A stretch of 21,284 nucleotides of DNA from Lachnoclostridium sp. UBA903 (GCA_002294045.1 DBEP01000046.1:8909-30192), one strand, 5' to 3'. Shown: positions 8,033 to 16,353, numbered from the stretch's first letter. The notes: generated by a model from the sequence alone, not told the origin. Program-made: numbers and translations.

Positions 8033-8038
8033 GTATTT
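8024..8038 (-). promoter_or_regulatory. CodY-like box overlapping the ilvE -35
   Basis: Minus strand AAATACTTGAAAATT matches the CodY consensus AATTTTCWGAAAATT at 11 of 15 positions, with one half perfect. It overlaps the -35 hexamer, where repression would be effective. CodY control of ilv genes is well known in Firmicutes, but AT-rich DNA yields chance matches of this quality. Confidence 0.3.
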
Positions 8039-8052
8039 TTTATCAAATCCGC

Positions 8053-8093
8053 ACAAAAAACGTTACAGTTCAGCCATACGGCTAAACTGTAAC
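8053..8093 (-). terminator. intrinsic terminator downstream of degV
   Basis: Arms GTTACAGTTCAGCC (8062-8075) and GGCTAAACTGTAAC (8080-8093) pair over 14 bp with a single C-A mismatch and a 4-nt loop. On the minus strand they are followed by GTTTTTTG. The terminator separates degV from ilvE. Confidence 0.88.
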
Positions 8094-8163
8094 AAATAAT
8101 GCACAGAAATTATGCAGAATGGGACAGCTATCCGGAAGCTGCCTTTCTCCCGTAGTTATTTCT

Positions 8164-9045
8164 TTAAGCGTTTTCCATAATTAAATCCGCGGCATTATTA
8201 TTGAAAAAAAAGATTCCCACACCGCCGATTCCCAAATGGCTTCCCAGTACACTGCCTATTTTATTAACCATAAAGCTGCTGCATCCCAGTCTTGATTTTA
8301 TCAATTCAATCAGCTCTTCTGCCGTCTCCAAATCATCCGCATGGCTGATTCCGATAATCTGGTCAGTAAGATTTCCGGCCCGTTCCTCCAAAAGACCTAC
8401 AACCATATTCAATGCTTTTTTCCTTCCCCTCACCTTATTTATTACTTCCATTCTTCCGTCATCTACATGTAAGATAGGGTTAATATTCAGAATATTTCCT
8501 ATCATTCCCTGGGCCCTGCCAATCCTTCCGCCTTTAATAAGCCAGCTTAAATCAGGAATGGTAAAAATGTGCTCCACGTAATGAATAAGCTCTTTCATTA
8601 TTACCACAACTTTATTAAAATCCATATTGTTTTTATTGTCCAGCCGGACGGCCTGAAGTGCTACAAGCCCCGTTGCCGCTGAACCGCTTTTGGAATCAAT
8701 TGCTTCCATGTTAACTCTGGGATACATTTCTTTGATTTCATTTAATATACTCTGTGCTAAATTGTAAGTTCCCGACATTGCCTTGGAAAATGCAAGATAA
8801 ATAAAATCTCTGCCGCTTTCGGCATATTTTTTGAATATTTCATAAATTTCATTGGGGCCTGGCTGTGCGGTCTTAGGCATAATACCTTTTCGCATTGCAT
8901 CATAAACTTCTTCCACCGTTATTGTTTTTTTATCCAGGTACTCCCTGTCCCCCAACAGGACCTTAAGCGGTAATACCGAAATATCATATCTTTTGATATA
9001 TTCCTCCGGCAGATCACACGTACTGTCTACTATTATTTTGATCAT
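8164..9045 (-). CDS. DegV family protein (fatty-acid binding, FakB-like)
   Basis: A 293-aa DegV-fold protein. Family members bind a fatty acid and, where studied (FakB), present it to FakA kinase for phosphorylation and entry into phospholipid synthesis. Recognisable pieces are DSTCDLPEEY at residues 8-17, TAQPGPNEI, SKAMSGTYNLAQ (acyl-chain/carboxylate site region), DSKSGSAATGL, SWLIKGGRIGRAQG and ISHADD, whose His fits the carboxylate-neighbouring histidine region of the family. No FakA/DAK domain gene is in the window. Cytosolic, no signal peptide. The ribosome site (AAAGGA) is 13 bases from the ATG, slightly long. It has its own promoter and a strong terminator. Several DegV paralogues per genome are usual in Clostridia, so ligand preference is unknown. 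Confidence 0.92.
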   Translation of the reverse strand: MIKIIVDSTCDLPEEYIKRYDISVLPLKVLLGDREYLDKKTITVEEVYDAMRKGIMPKTAQPGPNEIYEIFKKYAESGRDFIYLAFSKAMSGTYNLAQSILNEIKEMYPRVNMEAIDSKSGSAATGLVALQAVRLDNKNNMDFNKVVVIMKELIHYVEHIFTIPDLSWLIKGGRIGRAQGMIGNILNINPILHVDDGRMEVINKVRGRKKALNMVVGLLEERAGNLTDQIIGISHADDLETAEELIELIKSRLGCSSFMVNKIGSVLGSHLGIGGVGIFFFNNNAADLIMENA

Positions 9046-9133
9046 TTTAATTTTGTCTTCCTTTAATTCAATTCCTCATAATAAACTATAGTTACGCAGA
9101 TTGACAGCCCAAAATCTAATCTGTCTCTTAAAT

Positions 9134-9161
9134 ATTATAACACAATTATCAAGGTAAACAA
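9134..9161 (-). promoter_or_regulatory. candidate promoter of degV with overlapping small palindrome
   Basis: TTGTTT (9156-9161) and TATAAT (9134-9139) with a 16-bp spacer on the minus strand. The -35 lies within AAGGTTGTTTACCTT (9151-9165), a 5+5 palindrome that could be an operator. Start near 9127. Confidence 0.5.
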
Positions 9162-9196
9162 CCTTAACTTGAATCGTTTTATGAGTTCCGGGCAGT

Positions 9197-10357
9197 TTAC
9201 ACCACCCTGGTCATAGGCAGATTATTTGCTATCCCTTTGGATACCAGAATCTGGTGCAGGTCAATGATTCCGTTATTAAAAGTGGCGGCACAGGAAGAAA
9301 GATAGAGCTCCCACATCCTTGTAAATTCTTCCCCCATCATAGTTACAATTTCTTCTCTGTGCTCCAGAAACCTGCTTCTCCAGCACAGCAGGGTCCGATT
9401 GTAATGTCTGCGCAGGCTTTCTATATCTAAGGCATAAAATTGATGCTCAGGCAGAATCTGCACTAATTCCCTTAAACTTGGAATGGTTCCTCCCGGAAAA
9501 ATATATTTCTTAATCCATGCATCTCCGGGATGCTCTTTCAGAGCGGTTATGGAATGCAGTAAAAACAAACCTTTCTCTTTTAATACATTATGAACATTTT
9601 TTATGAACAGGTCATAATTGTCTCTGCCCACATGTTCCAGCATACCGACGCTGACAACCCGGTCAAATTCCAGGTCCGTATTGCTTAAATCCCTGTAATC
9701 CATAATCTGTACGTTAAGAAGCTCTTCCAGTTTTTCTTCCTGTATCCCTTCCTTGAATTTATTATATTGTTCCTGGCTTAAGGTAATTCCGGTTCCTTTT
9801 ACCTGATACTTTTTGGCTGCTTCTATTAACAGCGCCCCCCAGCCGCAGCCGATATCCAGCAGGGACATACCGGGCTTTAAATGCAGCTTTTCCAGAATAT
9901 GATGAATTTTGTTCATCTGTGCTTCATAAAGGGTATTATTCTCCTCTCTAAAGTATCCGCAGGAGTAACTCATGGTTTCATCCAGCCAGAGTTTGTAAAA
10001 ATCATTACCGATATCATAATGGGAAGAAACTTCCTTTTTCTGGTTTGCTTTACTTGTAGCCGAATACAACAGACTGCGGAGCTTTGATTTGTTCGTGCTG
10101 AACTTACCCATTTCTCCCATAAATAAATTCAGAACTTCATACAAATCCCGGTCCACTTCAATATCTCCCCGCATATATGCCTCCCCCAATGCCAGAGAGG
10201 TACTGGTGATTAATTCGCTTTTGCTGATTGGTTTTTTTAGAATAACCGTAAATTTTACTTCTCCGCTGCCAATTTTTTTCGTTTCATTTTCTGATTGCAG
10301 ATTAAATGCCACCGGTATTATATTGGACAAATAATCAATAAAAAATTTGTCAAACAT
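9197..10357 (-). CDS. cfa: cyclopropane-fatty-acyl-phospholipid synthase
   Basis: A 386-aa SAM-dependent enzyme that methylenates double bonds of unsaturated acyl chains in membrane phospholipids. The SAM-binding motif LLDIGCGWGALLIEA starts near residue 166. The residues aligned with the E. coli bicarbonate/active site are visible: C133 (SYSCGYF), E241 (GMLEHVG), H268 (LLHSITA) and Y319 (RRHYNRTLLCW). HYDIGNDFY at 113-121 is also typical. Length is close to the E. coli enzyme. The start has AGGAAGG nine bases upstream. It appears to be a single-gene transcript with a roughly 170-nt leader. Upstream lies the hcp terminator. CFA synthases are commonly induced on entry to stationary phase or by acid, but no such control element can be read here. 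Confidence 0.95.
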   Translation of the reverse strand: MFDKFFIDYLSNIIPVAFNLQSENETKKIGSGEVKFTVILKKPISKSELITSTSLALGEAYMRGDIEVDRDLYEVLNLFMGEMGKFSTNKSKLRSLLYSATSKANQKKEVSSHYDIGNDFYKLWLDETMSYSCGYFREENNTLYEAQMNKIHHILEKLHLKPGMSLLDIGCGWGALLIEAAKKYQVKGTGITLSQEQYNKFKEGIQEEKLEELLNVQIMDYRDLSNTDLEFDRVVSVGMLEHVGRDNYDLFIKNVHNVLKEKGLFLLHSITALKEHPGDAWIKKYIFPGGTIPSLRELVQILPEHQFYALDIESLRRHYNRTLLCWRSRFLEHREEIVTMMGEEFTRMWELYLSSCAATFNNGIIDLHQILVSKGIANNLPMTRVV

Positions 10358-10386
10358 GATTTTATACCTTCCTTTTCTTAATGGTT

Positions 10387-10405
10387 ATATTCCTTACGGG
10401 AATAT
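10387..10405 (-). repeat. 19-bp palindrome in the cfa leader
   Basis: ATATTCC and GGAATAT with a 5-nt centre lie 30 bp upstream of the cfa start. It could be an operator or a small leader hairpin. No T-tract follows. Confidence 0.4.
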
Positions 10406-10534
10406 CCACATTATTATATTCACTATTCCATTGATGGCTATACAATTATTTAAAATGTCAGAAAAATTCTTGTTATTTTTTGTAGTTTTTTATAATATTC
10501 TGTCAATAGTGATATTTTTTATAAACTGTTATTC

Positions 10535-10563
10535 ATTTTAGTCCAATTAGTATAATTTGTCAA
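10535..10563 (-). promoter_or_regulatory. sigma-A promoter of cfa
   Basis: TTGACA (10558-10563) and TAAAAT (10535-10540) with a 17-bp spacer on the minus strand. The predicted start near 10528 leaves a leader of about 170 nt that is AT-rich. A second TTGACA at 10501-10506 lacks a good -10 at the right distance. Together with the palindrome and hcp terminator this is all I can see in the 10358-10701 gap. Confidence 0.65.
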
Positions 10564-10617
10564 TTCCAAAAACACAATTCATATCCCGGATATATCTGCC
10601 GCCGCTCTAAATAAATA

Positions 10618-10661
10618 AGAGCTTATGTTAAACTCCGATTTTAGGAATTTACATAAGCTCT
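10618..10661 (-). terminator. terminator downstream of hcp (possibly bidirectional)
   Basis: An 11-bp perfect stem (AGAGCTTATGT / ACATAAGCTCT) with a 22-nt loop, 40 bp past the hcp stop. On the minus strand it is followed by TATTTATTTAG. On plus it is followed by CATTTTTTATT, so it could stop either direction. Confidence 0.7.
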
Positions 10662-10701
10662 CATTTTTTATTATTATCTGAATCTAAACTATGCCTGCAC
10701 C

Positions 10702-12339
10702 TTAAGCCGTAAATAATTTAATATCGTCTTCCACCGTACCGATACCTGCAATGCCAAAATTCTCCACCAATACCTTTGCCACATTAGGCGATAAAAATGC
10801 AGGCAGGGTCGGTCCTAAATGAATATTCTTAACACCCAGATATAAAAGGGCTAACAGTACAATTACCGCTTTTTGTTCATACCAGGCAATGTTAAAGGCA
10901 AGGGGCAGTTCATTGATATCCTGTAGTTCAAATACTTCTTTCAGCTTAAGGGCAATCAATGCCAGTGAATAGGAGTCGTTGCATTGTCCCGCATCCAAAA
11001 CCCTCGGAATTCCGCCGATATCCCCTAAAGGAAGTTTGTTATATTTATATTTTGCACAGCCGGCTGTTAAAATAACCGTATCCTCCGGCAGGGCCTTGGC
11101 AAAATCCGTATAGTAGTTTCTGGATTTTGCCCTTCCATCACAGCCTGCCATTACAAAGAACTTTTTAATTTTGCCGGTTTTAACCGCATCCACTACCTTA
11201 TCCGCTAAGGCAAGTACCTGATTGTGAGCAAAACCGCCAATGATTTCTCCGGTTTCTATTTCCGTAGGAGGTGCGCATTTTTTAGCATGTTCGATAATCC
11301 GGGTGAAATCCTTTTTGTCTCCTCTCTCTCCCGGTATATGAACGCATCCTTTATAACCTGCCGCACCGGTTGTATATAACCTGTCTTTGTAACTGGCCCT
11401 GGGCGGTATAATACAGTTGGTGGTCATTAAGATAGGGCCGTTAAAGGACTCGAATTCCTCGTTCTGCTTCCACCACGCATTCCCGTAGTTCCCTACAAAA
11501 TGGGTATATTTCTTAAAGGCGGGATAATAATGGGCGGGCAGCATTTCCGAATGGGTATATACATCCACCCCGGTTCCTTCCGTCTGCTTTAATAATTCTT
11601 CCATATCTTTCAGATCATGTCCGGAAATTAAGATACCCGGATTTTTGCCTACACCGATATTAACTTTTGTGATTTCCGGATTGCCGTAGGAGGAAGTATT
11701 AGCCGTATCCAGCAAGGCCATTCCGTCCACTCCGGTTTTACCGGTTTCCAGGGTAAGGGCAACTAATTCCTCCGCACCTAAGCCGTCATTTAAGAGTTTT
11801 GCCAAAGTACTCTGCATGAATATATGGATGGATTCCTCATCAAATCCTAAAGCCATGGCATGCTTCACATAAGCGGAAAGTCCTTTTAACCCGTAGGTGA
11901 TTAATTCTCTGAGGCTCCTTATATCCTCGTCCTTTGTTGTTAAGACACCCACGGTTACGGATTTGGTATCCAGTTCGGTATCCGTGTCTGCATCCCACAG
12001 TGCTGCTTCGGATAAATTATTCTTATTCTTTAAGTTTTCTAATAATTCTCTTTTTGCAGCTAAGGTCATTTTAACCCGGTCATAAAACACCTGGTTGTCG
12101 AAATTGGCATTGGTTATGGTAGTAAACAAATTGAGGGTGACTAAATAATTAATGTCGCCGCCTACTGCCTGCCCCTCTTCCCTTAGCCTGGTCGTAATTT
12201 CGGAAATCCCTTTTGTTACATAAACAAGTAAATCCTGCATTCTGGCAAGGTCAGGGGACTTGCCGCACACCCCGAATTTAGTACAGCCGGAACATCCTGC
12301 TGTTTCCTGACATTGATAGCAAAACATAGCATTTTCCAT
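10702..12339 (-). CDS. hcp: hybrid cluster protein / hydroxylamine reductase
   Basis: A 545-aa hybrid cluster (prismane) protein, a cytosolic Fe-S enzyme credited with hydroxylamine and nitric oxide reduction under anaerobic nitrosative stress. N-terminal cluster cysteines C7, C10, C19 and C25 have the class spacing C-X2-C-X8-C-X5-C, with an extra C16. Ligands of the hybrid cluster are all recognisable: His in SGHDLKD, Glu in THSEMLPAH, Cys in TTNCIIPP, GCDGRAKS, TAGCAKYKY and DAGQCNDSYS, and Glu in WYEQKAV. The start at 12339 (MENAMFCYQC) is chosen because GGAGG lies 8 bases upstream; reading from the TTG at 12354 would place the ribosome site inside the gene. Its promoter carries an FNR/CRP-type operator and the neighbouring gene encodes such a regulator. 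No Hcr reductase gene is present. Confidence 0.96.
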   Translation of the reverse strand: MENAMFCYQCQETAGCSGCTKFGVCGKSPDLARMQDLLVYVTKGISEITTRLREEGQAVGGDINYLVTLNLFTTITNANFDNQVFYDRVKMTLAAKRELLENLKNKNNLSEAALWDADTDTELDTKSVTVGVLTTKDEDIRSLRELITYGLKGLSAYVKHAMALGFDEESIHIFMQSTLAKLLNDGLGAEELVALTLETGKTGVDGMALLDTANTSSYGNPEITKVNIGVGKNPGILISGHDLKDMEELLKQTEGTGVDVYTHSEMLPAHYYPAFKKYTHFVGNYGNAWWKQNEEFESFNGPILMTTNCIIPPRASYKDRLYTTGAAGYKGCVHIPGERGDKKDFTRIIEHAKKCAPPTEIETGEIIGGFAHNQVLALADKVVDAVKTGKIKKFFVMAGCDGRAKSRNYYTDFAKALPEDTVILTAGCAKYKYNKLPLGDIGGIPRVLDAGQCNDSYSLALIALKLKEVFELQDINELPLAFNIAWYEQKAVIVLLALLYLGVKNIHLGPTLPAFLSPNVAKVLVENFGIAGIGTVEDDIKLFTA

Positions 12340-12387
12340 ATTCATATCCTCCAAACTGATTTTAGTGTTATTTGCTTTGATAAGTTA

Positions 12388-12393
12388 ATCATA
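12388..12393 (-). promoter_or_regulatory. hcp -10 element
   Basis: TATGAT on the minus strand with no matching -35 (the expected place reads CGGAAA and touches the palindrome). A start near 12381 would follow. The pattern is that of an activator-dependent promoter. Confidence 0.6.
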
Positions 12394-12415
12394 AAACAAA
12401 ACCAAATCAATTTCC

Positions 12416-12429
12416 GTAACATATGTTAC
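12416..12429 (-). promoter_or_regulatory. FNR/CRP-type operator of hcp
   Basis: GTAACATATGTTAC is a perfect 14-bp palindrome of the form GTAAC-N4-GTTAC. Its centre is 41.5 bp upstream of the start predicted from the -10 at 12388-12393, the classic class II activator position. The Crp/Fnr gene directly upstream is the obvious candidate binder. Confidence 0.75.
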
Positions 12430-12436
12430 AAACAGA

Positions 12437-12472
12437 TAAAAAATATCAATATGAAAAAATACTGTCATATTG
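12437..12472 (-). terminator. probable weak terminator of the Crp/Fnr gene
   Basis: A perfect 8-bp inverted repeat (CAATATGA / TCATATTG, arms 12465-12472 and 12447-12454) is followed on the minus strand by ATATTTTTTATC. It begins 11 bp after the regulator stop and ends before the hcp operator. The stem is AT-rich, so read-through into hcp is possible. Confidence 0.5.
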
Positions 12473-12483
12473 CCGTAAAGCTA

Positions 12484-13155
12484 TTATAAAATAGTACTTA
12501 ATTTATCCATATCAACTATTTTGACCATATCCCGGTCCACTTCAATCAGCCCGTCTTCCTGCATTTTAACCAGCTCCCTGGAAAGGGAAGGCCTTGTTAC
12601 GTTAAGATAGGCGGAAAGCTGTTCCCGGTTCATGGACAGCTTCACATATTTCTTATTATTGCAATTATCCAAAAGATATTTTGCTATCTTCTGCCTTAAA
12701 CTTCCGCTGGTTAAAAGCTGCACCTTATTATTTAAAAAGTATGCCTTCTGCGCCAAAATCCCCAGCATATTCTGAATAATAAGAGAATGGGCATTACAAG
12801 CTTTATCACAGGTATTAAAAAAATATTCCCTGGGTATGGCAAGTACTGCGGAATCCGTATTGGCCAGTACGTAATAATTGTAATCCGCTTTTTTAAGAAA
12901 AACGTAAACTTCTCCAAATATATCTTTTTCTTCAATATTAGTTACAATATATCTTCTTCCGTCCGGTGCGTCCTTACATACGGATACGGACCCTTGAAGC
13001 AGAACATACAGGGCCAGCGGCGGATCCATCTGACTGAATATAATCTGATTTTTCTCATAATGTTTTAATTTGGCATCGGAACATTTCAGACACATCTCAA
13101 TTTCATCCCGGGTTAAGCCTTTAAAAAGAACATTATCTTCAATTTTCTCTATCAT
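12484..13155 (-). CDS. Crp/Fnr family transcriptional regulator (HcpR-like)
   Basis: A 223-aa Crp/Fnr regulator. Residues about 10-115 form the cNMP-binding-type beta-roll (LYVLLQGSVSVCK, DIFGEVYVF), residues 120-150 the dimerisation helix, and 150-220 the winged helix. The recognition helix is in LNVTRPSLSRELVKMQ (185-200), the RPSLSRE type found in many hcp-linked regulators. The cAMP pocket is degenerate after FGE (no Arg-Ser pair is visible), so cAMP is unlikely to be the signal. C22 and C25 form a CxxC near the N-terminus and further Cys are at 60, 116, 120 and 165, but no FNR-type four-cysteine cluster set is evident. Haem or another redox/NO sensor is possible. It sits 15 bp after the phosphoesterase gene and just before hcp. 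Confidence 0.88.
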   Translation of the reverse strand: MIEKIEDNVLFKGLTRDEIEMCLKCSDAKLKHYEKNQIIFSQMDPPLALYVLLQGSVSVCKDAPDGRRYIVTNIEEKDIFGEVYVFLKKADYNYYVLANTDSAVLAIPREYFFNTCDKACNAHSLIIQNMLGILAQKAYFLNNKVQLLTSGSLRQKIAKYLLDNCNNKKYVKLSMNREQLSAYLNVTRPSLSRELVKMQEDGLIEVDRDMVKIVDMDKLSTIL

Positions 13156-13170
13156 GGCATCTTCCTTTAA

Positions 13171-16100
13171 TCACAAAATACCGGGTGCCGGTTCAGCTTC
13201 CTCTGCCGGCAGAAATAAAAATTCATTCACGTCACCCCGGACAAGTAAACCTGCTGAGTTCTTCATAGCCGTATACCAGCCGTACACCACATCCTTTAAC
13301 AGCCCTGTCCATTCAATTTCTGCCGTTTTGCTGCTGCTATACGAAGTACCTATGGTTTTACCGGTAAACAGAGCCGCTTCCATAAAGGTTATGTTAAGGG
13401 AACGGGGGCTTCTTTCAAAATCAACCATTAATTCATAAATATCCTGGTTTACTGCAACCACTCCATCCTGATAAGAGCTAAGTTTTTCCGAATCAAAATA
13501 ATTATAATCTTTTAATATATCAGAATAAGAATTAATATAAATCTTGTTGTCAGCCAGATCAAAATACAGCATTTTTACATATCCCATACCGCCTTTTGCT
13601 GCTGACTGGTAATCGGTGCAAATCTGAAAAACCGTCCGTTCCTTTACTCCGTCGTAATCATCGTCAAATGCTGTAATATTAATTGCCGCTCCGTGGTAAT
13701 GGCCGTTTAAGACAGCAAAAACATTGGCATTTCCGGCAACAACCTCTTCCTGTATCATTTGGCCCGTATAATCCAAACCACCTTTTTCATTAAGATAACG
13801 GTGAAGACATAAGATTGCCTTCCTGCCGCTGTATTGCTCCAGTACCCTATTCATCCAATTTATCTCATTTTTATAATTATCCCACCCCATGTACACAATA
13901 ATCATCTCTACACCGTCAATGGTCAGCAAATCATAATGCCCTAAGTTATTTTTATAGGAACCGCCATAAACCGGGTTGTCTTTAAACCGGTTTTCACCAA
14001 AATATTTAAAATAATTCTCATACAACTCATTGCCGGCTGCCACATCATGGTTACCGGCGAGAACGCCATAGGGCAGGTTGGCTTCTTCAAACAGTTTCAT
14101 ATTTATATCTGCGCATTCCCATTGATAGGTCTGTTCAAATTCATCCACTATATCCCCCGTATGAATTACATACTTTATTTTTTGGTCCTCCTTTTCGCTT
14201 ACAATCCATTGATTCATGGAGGTAAAAATTTCCGGCCAGCTCTCCGTATAATACTGGGTATCCGTAATCCAGGCAAAGGAAAAATCATATTGTTCCGGAA
14301 TCCCGGTCCCATCCCACAGGTAATCATTATCGCCGGTCCCCGTATCTTCTGTTCCGGCAGACGGTATTGTTTCGGTTCCTCTGGCCTGTACCAAAACTTT
14401 TGCCCTACCGTTTTGGATATGGTTCTCCAATACGAACTCGGCCTTTTGTATCCCCTCCTCTTCGTTGGTGTTAAGGATTTCCCAGCTGTTGCTGCTTACA
14501 TTGTATACATAAAGCTGTATTGGTTTGTTATAGGAAGCCTGCGCACTTATTTTTACTTGGAGAATATCCGTCTGTTCTCCCTCTGTCTGAATTTCATAAA
14601 TTTGATACGGATATTCTCCGTTCTCTGATATAACCGTCCCAAGAGCCCCGGGTACGCTGCTGCCGGTGCTGTCTCCGCTGCCTTGCCATATACTGATTTC
14701 CTCCCCGATTTCCAATCGTATGCCTTCGTTAAAAGTCACCTCGGTGTTATCGCTGATTGAATCTCCCAGTACGGCTTTCAGCAATATGCTGTCTTTCCTC
14801 CCTCCGGTCTGGGTCATACTGTTTGCCACAAGTTTCCCGTTGAGATAAGTAAAGTCTGTTACCTGAATCCCCTGGTTTTCATTTAAATCCATAATCTTAA
14901 CTGCCAGCTTGTTATTTCCTTCTGCCAGCTCCGAGCCTTTAAATGTATAAGGCGCTTTTAAAATCCTGCCGTTCAAATACACTTCCAGGGAATTCTCATT
15001 AATACCCGTATCATCGTTAAACTCAAATTCAGCACCGCATATATTATTTAACTTTCCATTCTTATTTATATTAGCTGTAATCTGAGGAGCCGTATTATCT
15101 ACCCTGACCTGAAGCAGCTTCGTATCATTGGCAGATTTAACGGTTACTTCATGCATACCGTCCTTTTCCAGGGTTGTATCCCAAACATATCCCAATGCGT
15201 CAACCTTATCGGCCGGAACCGTAAAATGGATATCCAGCCGTTCAATCATGCCTTTGCTGTCCCCCATATTGTAAACGGCATCCGGATCAATTCCGTTATC
15301 CGGATTTAAGACCGTACCATCCGTTAACACCAGATGGAACCCCGTAGCCTTATAGTCATCATTATTTTTATCGTTGCCGATTTCAAAGGCGCTTCCCTGG
15401 GTTCCTGCCCACAGGGAAACCGTAATTGCACAGCTTCCGTCTTCCCGGTATATAAAGCAGGACTGATCCACAAATATTGCTTTGGAGGACATTATATTGG
15501 ACCATTTAGCCAGATAGGTCAAAATAGTATCCCCGATAGATACGGCATTTTTATAATAACTGTCATTTCCCGTAAAACTTAATGTAAGGAAAGCTCCTTT
15601 TTCCAATAGATTAACCTGTTTTATTTTCGTACCGTCAATTTCAATGGAAACAGTGTTCTTATCCAACTTATCTTTTGCTGTTATCAGTACATTTCCCGAT
15701 AAACTTTCCCCTTCGGTTAAATTAGTACGGATTCCGTCAAAATCGTCGATTTTATTTATATTTATCCGTTTTACCGGAGTTTGTGTACTGCGGTATAAAT
15801 TAGTACCCTCCAAATAATAATCCACATAATCCTGATTCAGCAATTCATCTGCCGGAATTTTGGCAAAATACATGCCGGCTATGCGAAAGGAGGTAGTTTC
15901 AATATATTTATAGCCGGAACCGGACGAAGCCTTATAATATATGGTTATTTTCTGCACTCCCATATCATCCTCATAAGCATAGGGAATATTAAGTTCCTGC
16001 CCCTCATCAACACTTGTTATGGATTCATCCAGGCAGGTAAGTACCGGTGCATTCCCGGTATCTTTGATCACCACCGTTACCGTGCTTCTTGTTGTTCCGT

Positions 16101-16353
16101 CGAGTTCCAAGCCATAGGAAGGCTCCGCACTTAAAAGTATCTTATTGGAAGTAATCTGGATGGTAAGCGTATCGCCAAACTGAACCTGCCGTACCGGCCC
16201 TTCCCATATAAGCTGCGGCTGTGCGGTATCCGGTTCTGCCTCTTTATCATAATTCAGCTGTCCCTCCTCCGCAACTCCCGGCAACGCCTTAACTTCCTCC
16301 TGTCCGCAGCCGGCATCAGATCTTTTGTAAAAATAATGAAATTTTTTCAACAT
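13171..16353 (-). CDS. large Ig-like/calcineurin-like metallophosphoesterase protein
   Basis: A 1060-aa protein. The C-terminal half carries a calcineurin-like metallophosphoesterase domain with all metal motifs: ITDTQ (D698), HTGDIVDE (D734), GNHD (N768-H769-D770), LHRY (H851) and GHYHG (H885, H887). Residues about 50-680 are beta-rich, Ig/cadherin-like segments (for example VDNTAPQITANI and YNVSSNSWEIL), the architecture of secreted surface phosphoesterases in Firmicutes. Yet the N-terminus (MLKKFHYFYKRSDAGCGQEE) has no hydrophobic core, although AGC resembles the end of a lipobox. The start is secure (GGAGG six bases upstream). No LPXTG or C-terminal anchor is seen. The stop is 15 bp before the Crp/Fnr start, so the two may be co-transcribed. 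Substrate unknown. It may be an N-terminally deleted, cytoplasm-trapped version of a secreted protein. Confidence 0.85.
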   Translation of the reverse strand: MLKKFHYFYKRSDAGCGQEEVKALPGVAEEGQLNYDKEAEPDTAQPQLIWEGPVRQVQFGDTLTIQITSNKILLSAEPSYGLELDGTTRSTVTVVIKDTGNAPVLTCLDESITSVDEGQELNIPYAYEDDMGVQKITIYYKASSGSGYKYIETTSFRIAGMYFAKIPADELLNQDYVDYYLEGTNLYRSTQTPVKRININKIDDFDGIRTNLTEGESLSGNVLITAKDKLDKNTVSIEIDGTKIKQVNLLEKGAFLTLSFTGNDSYYKNAVSIGDTILTYLAKWSNIMSSKAIFVDQSCFIYREDGSCAITVSLWAGTQGSAFEIGNDKNNDDYKATGFHLVLTDGTVLNPDNGIDPDAVYNMGDSKGMIERLDIHFTVPADKVDALGYVWDTTLEKDGMHEVTVKSANDTKLLQVRVDNTAPQITANINKNGKLNNICGAEFEFNDDTGINENSLEVYLNGRILKAPYTFKGSELAEGNNKLAVKIMDLNENQGIQVTDFTYLNGKLVANSMTQTGGRKDSILLKAVLGDSISDNTEVTFNEGIRLEIGEEISIWQGSGDSTGSSVPGALGTVISENGEYPYQIYEIQTEGEQTDILQVKISAQASYNKPIQLYVYNVSSNSWEILNTNEEEGIQKAEFVLENHIQNGRAKVLVQARGTETIPSAGTEDTGTGDNDYLWDGTGIPEQYDFSFAWITDTQYYTESWPEIFTSMNQWIVSEKEDQKIKYVIHTGDIVDEFEQTYQWECADINMKLFEEANLPYGVLAGNHDVAAGNELYENYFKYFGENRFKDNPVYGGSYKNNLGHYDLLTIDGVEMIIVYMGWDNYKNEINWMNRVLEQYSGRKAILCLHRYLNEKGGLDYTGQMIQEEVVAGNANVFAVLNGHYHGAAINITAFDDDYDGVKERTVFQICTDYQSAAKGGMGYVKMLYFDLADNKIYINSYSDILKDYNYFDSEKLSSYQDGVVAVNQDIYELMVDFERSPRSLNITFMEAALFTGKTIGTSYSSSKTAEIEWTGLLKDVVYGWYTAMKNSAGLLVRGDVNEFLFLPAEEAEPAPGIL

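Noticed and set aside
7955..8056. T-box leader or N-terminal extension for ilvE
   Set aside because: The leader is only about 43 nt, and the extended frame starts with TTG inside the upstream terminator tail and crosses the promoter.
12340..12354. hcp start at the upstream TTG
   Set aside because: It would place the GGAGG ribosome site inside codons 2-3; ATG at 12339 has correct spacing and gives the normal N-terminus.
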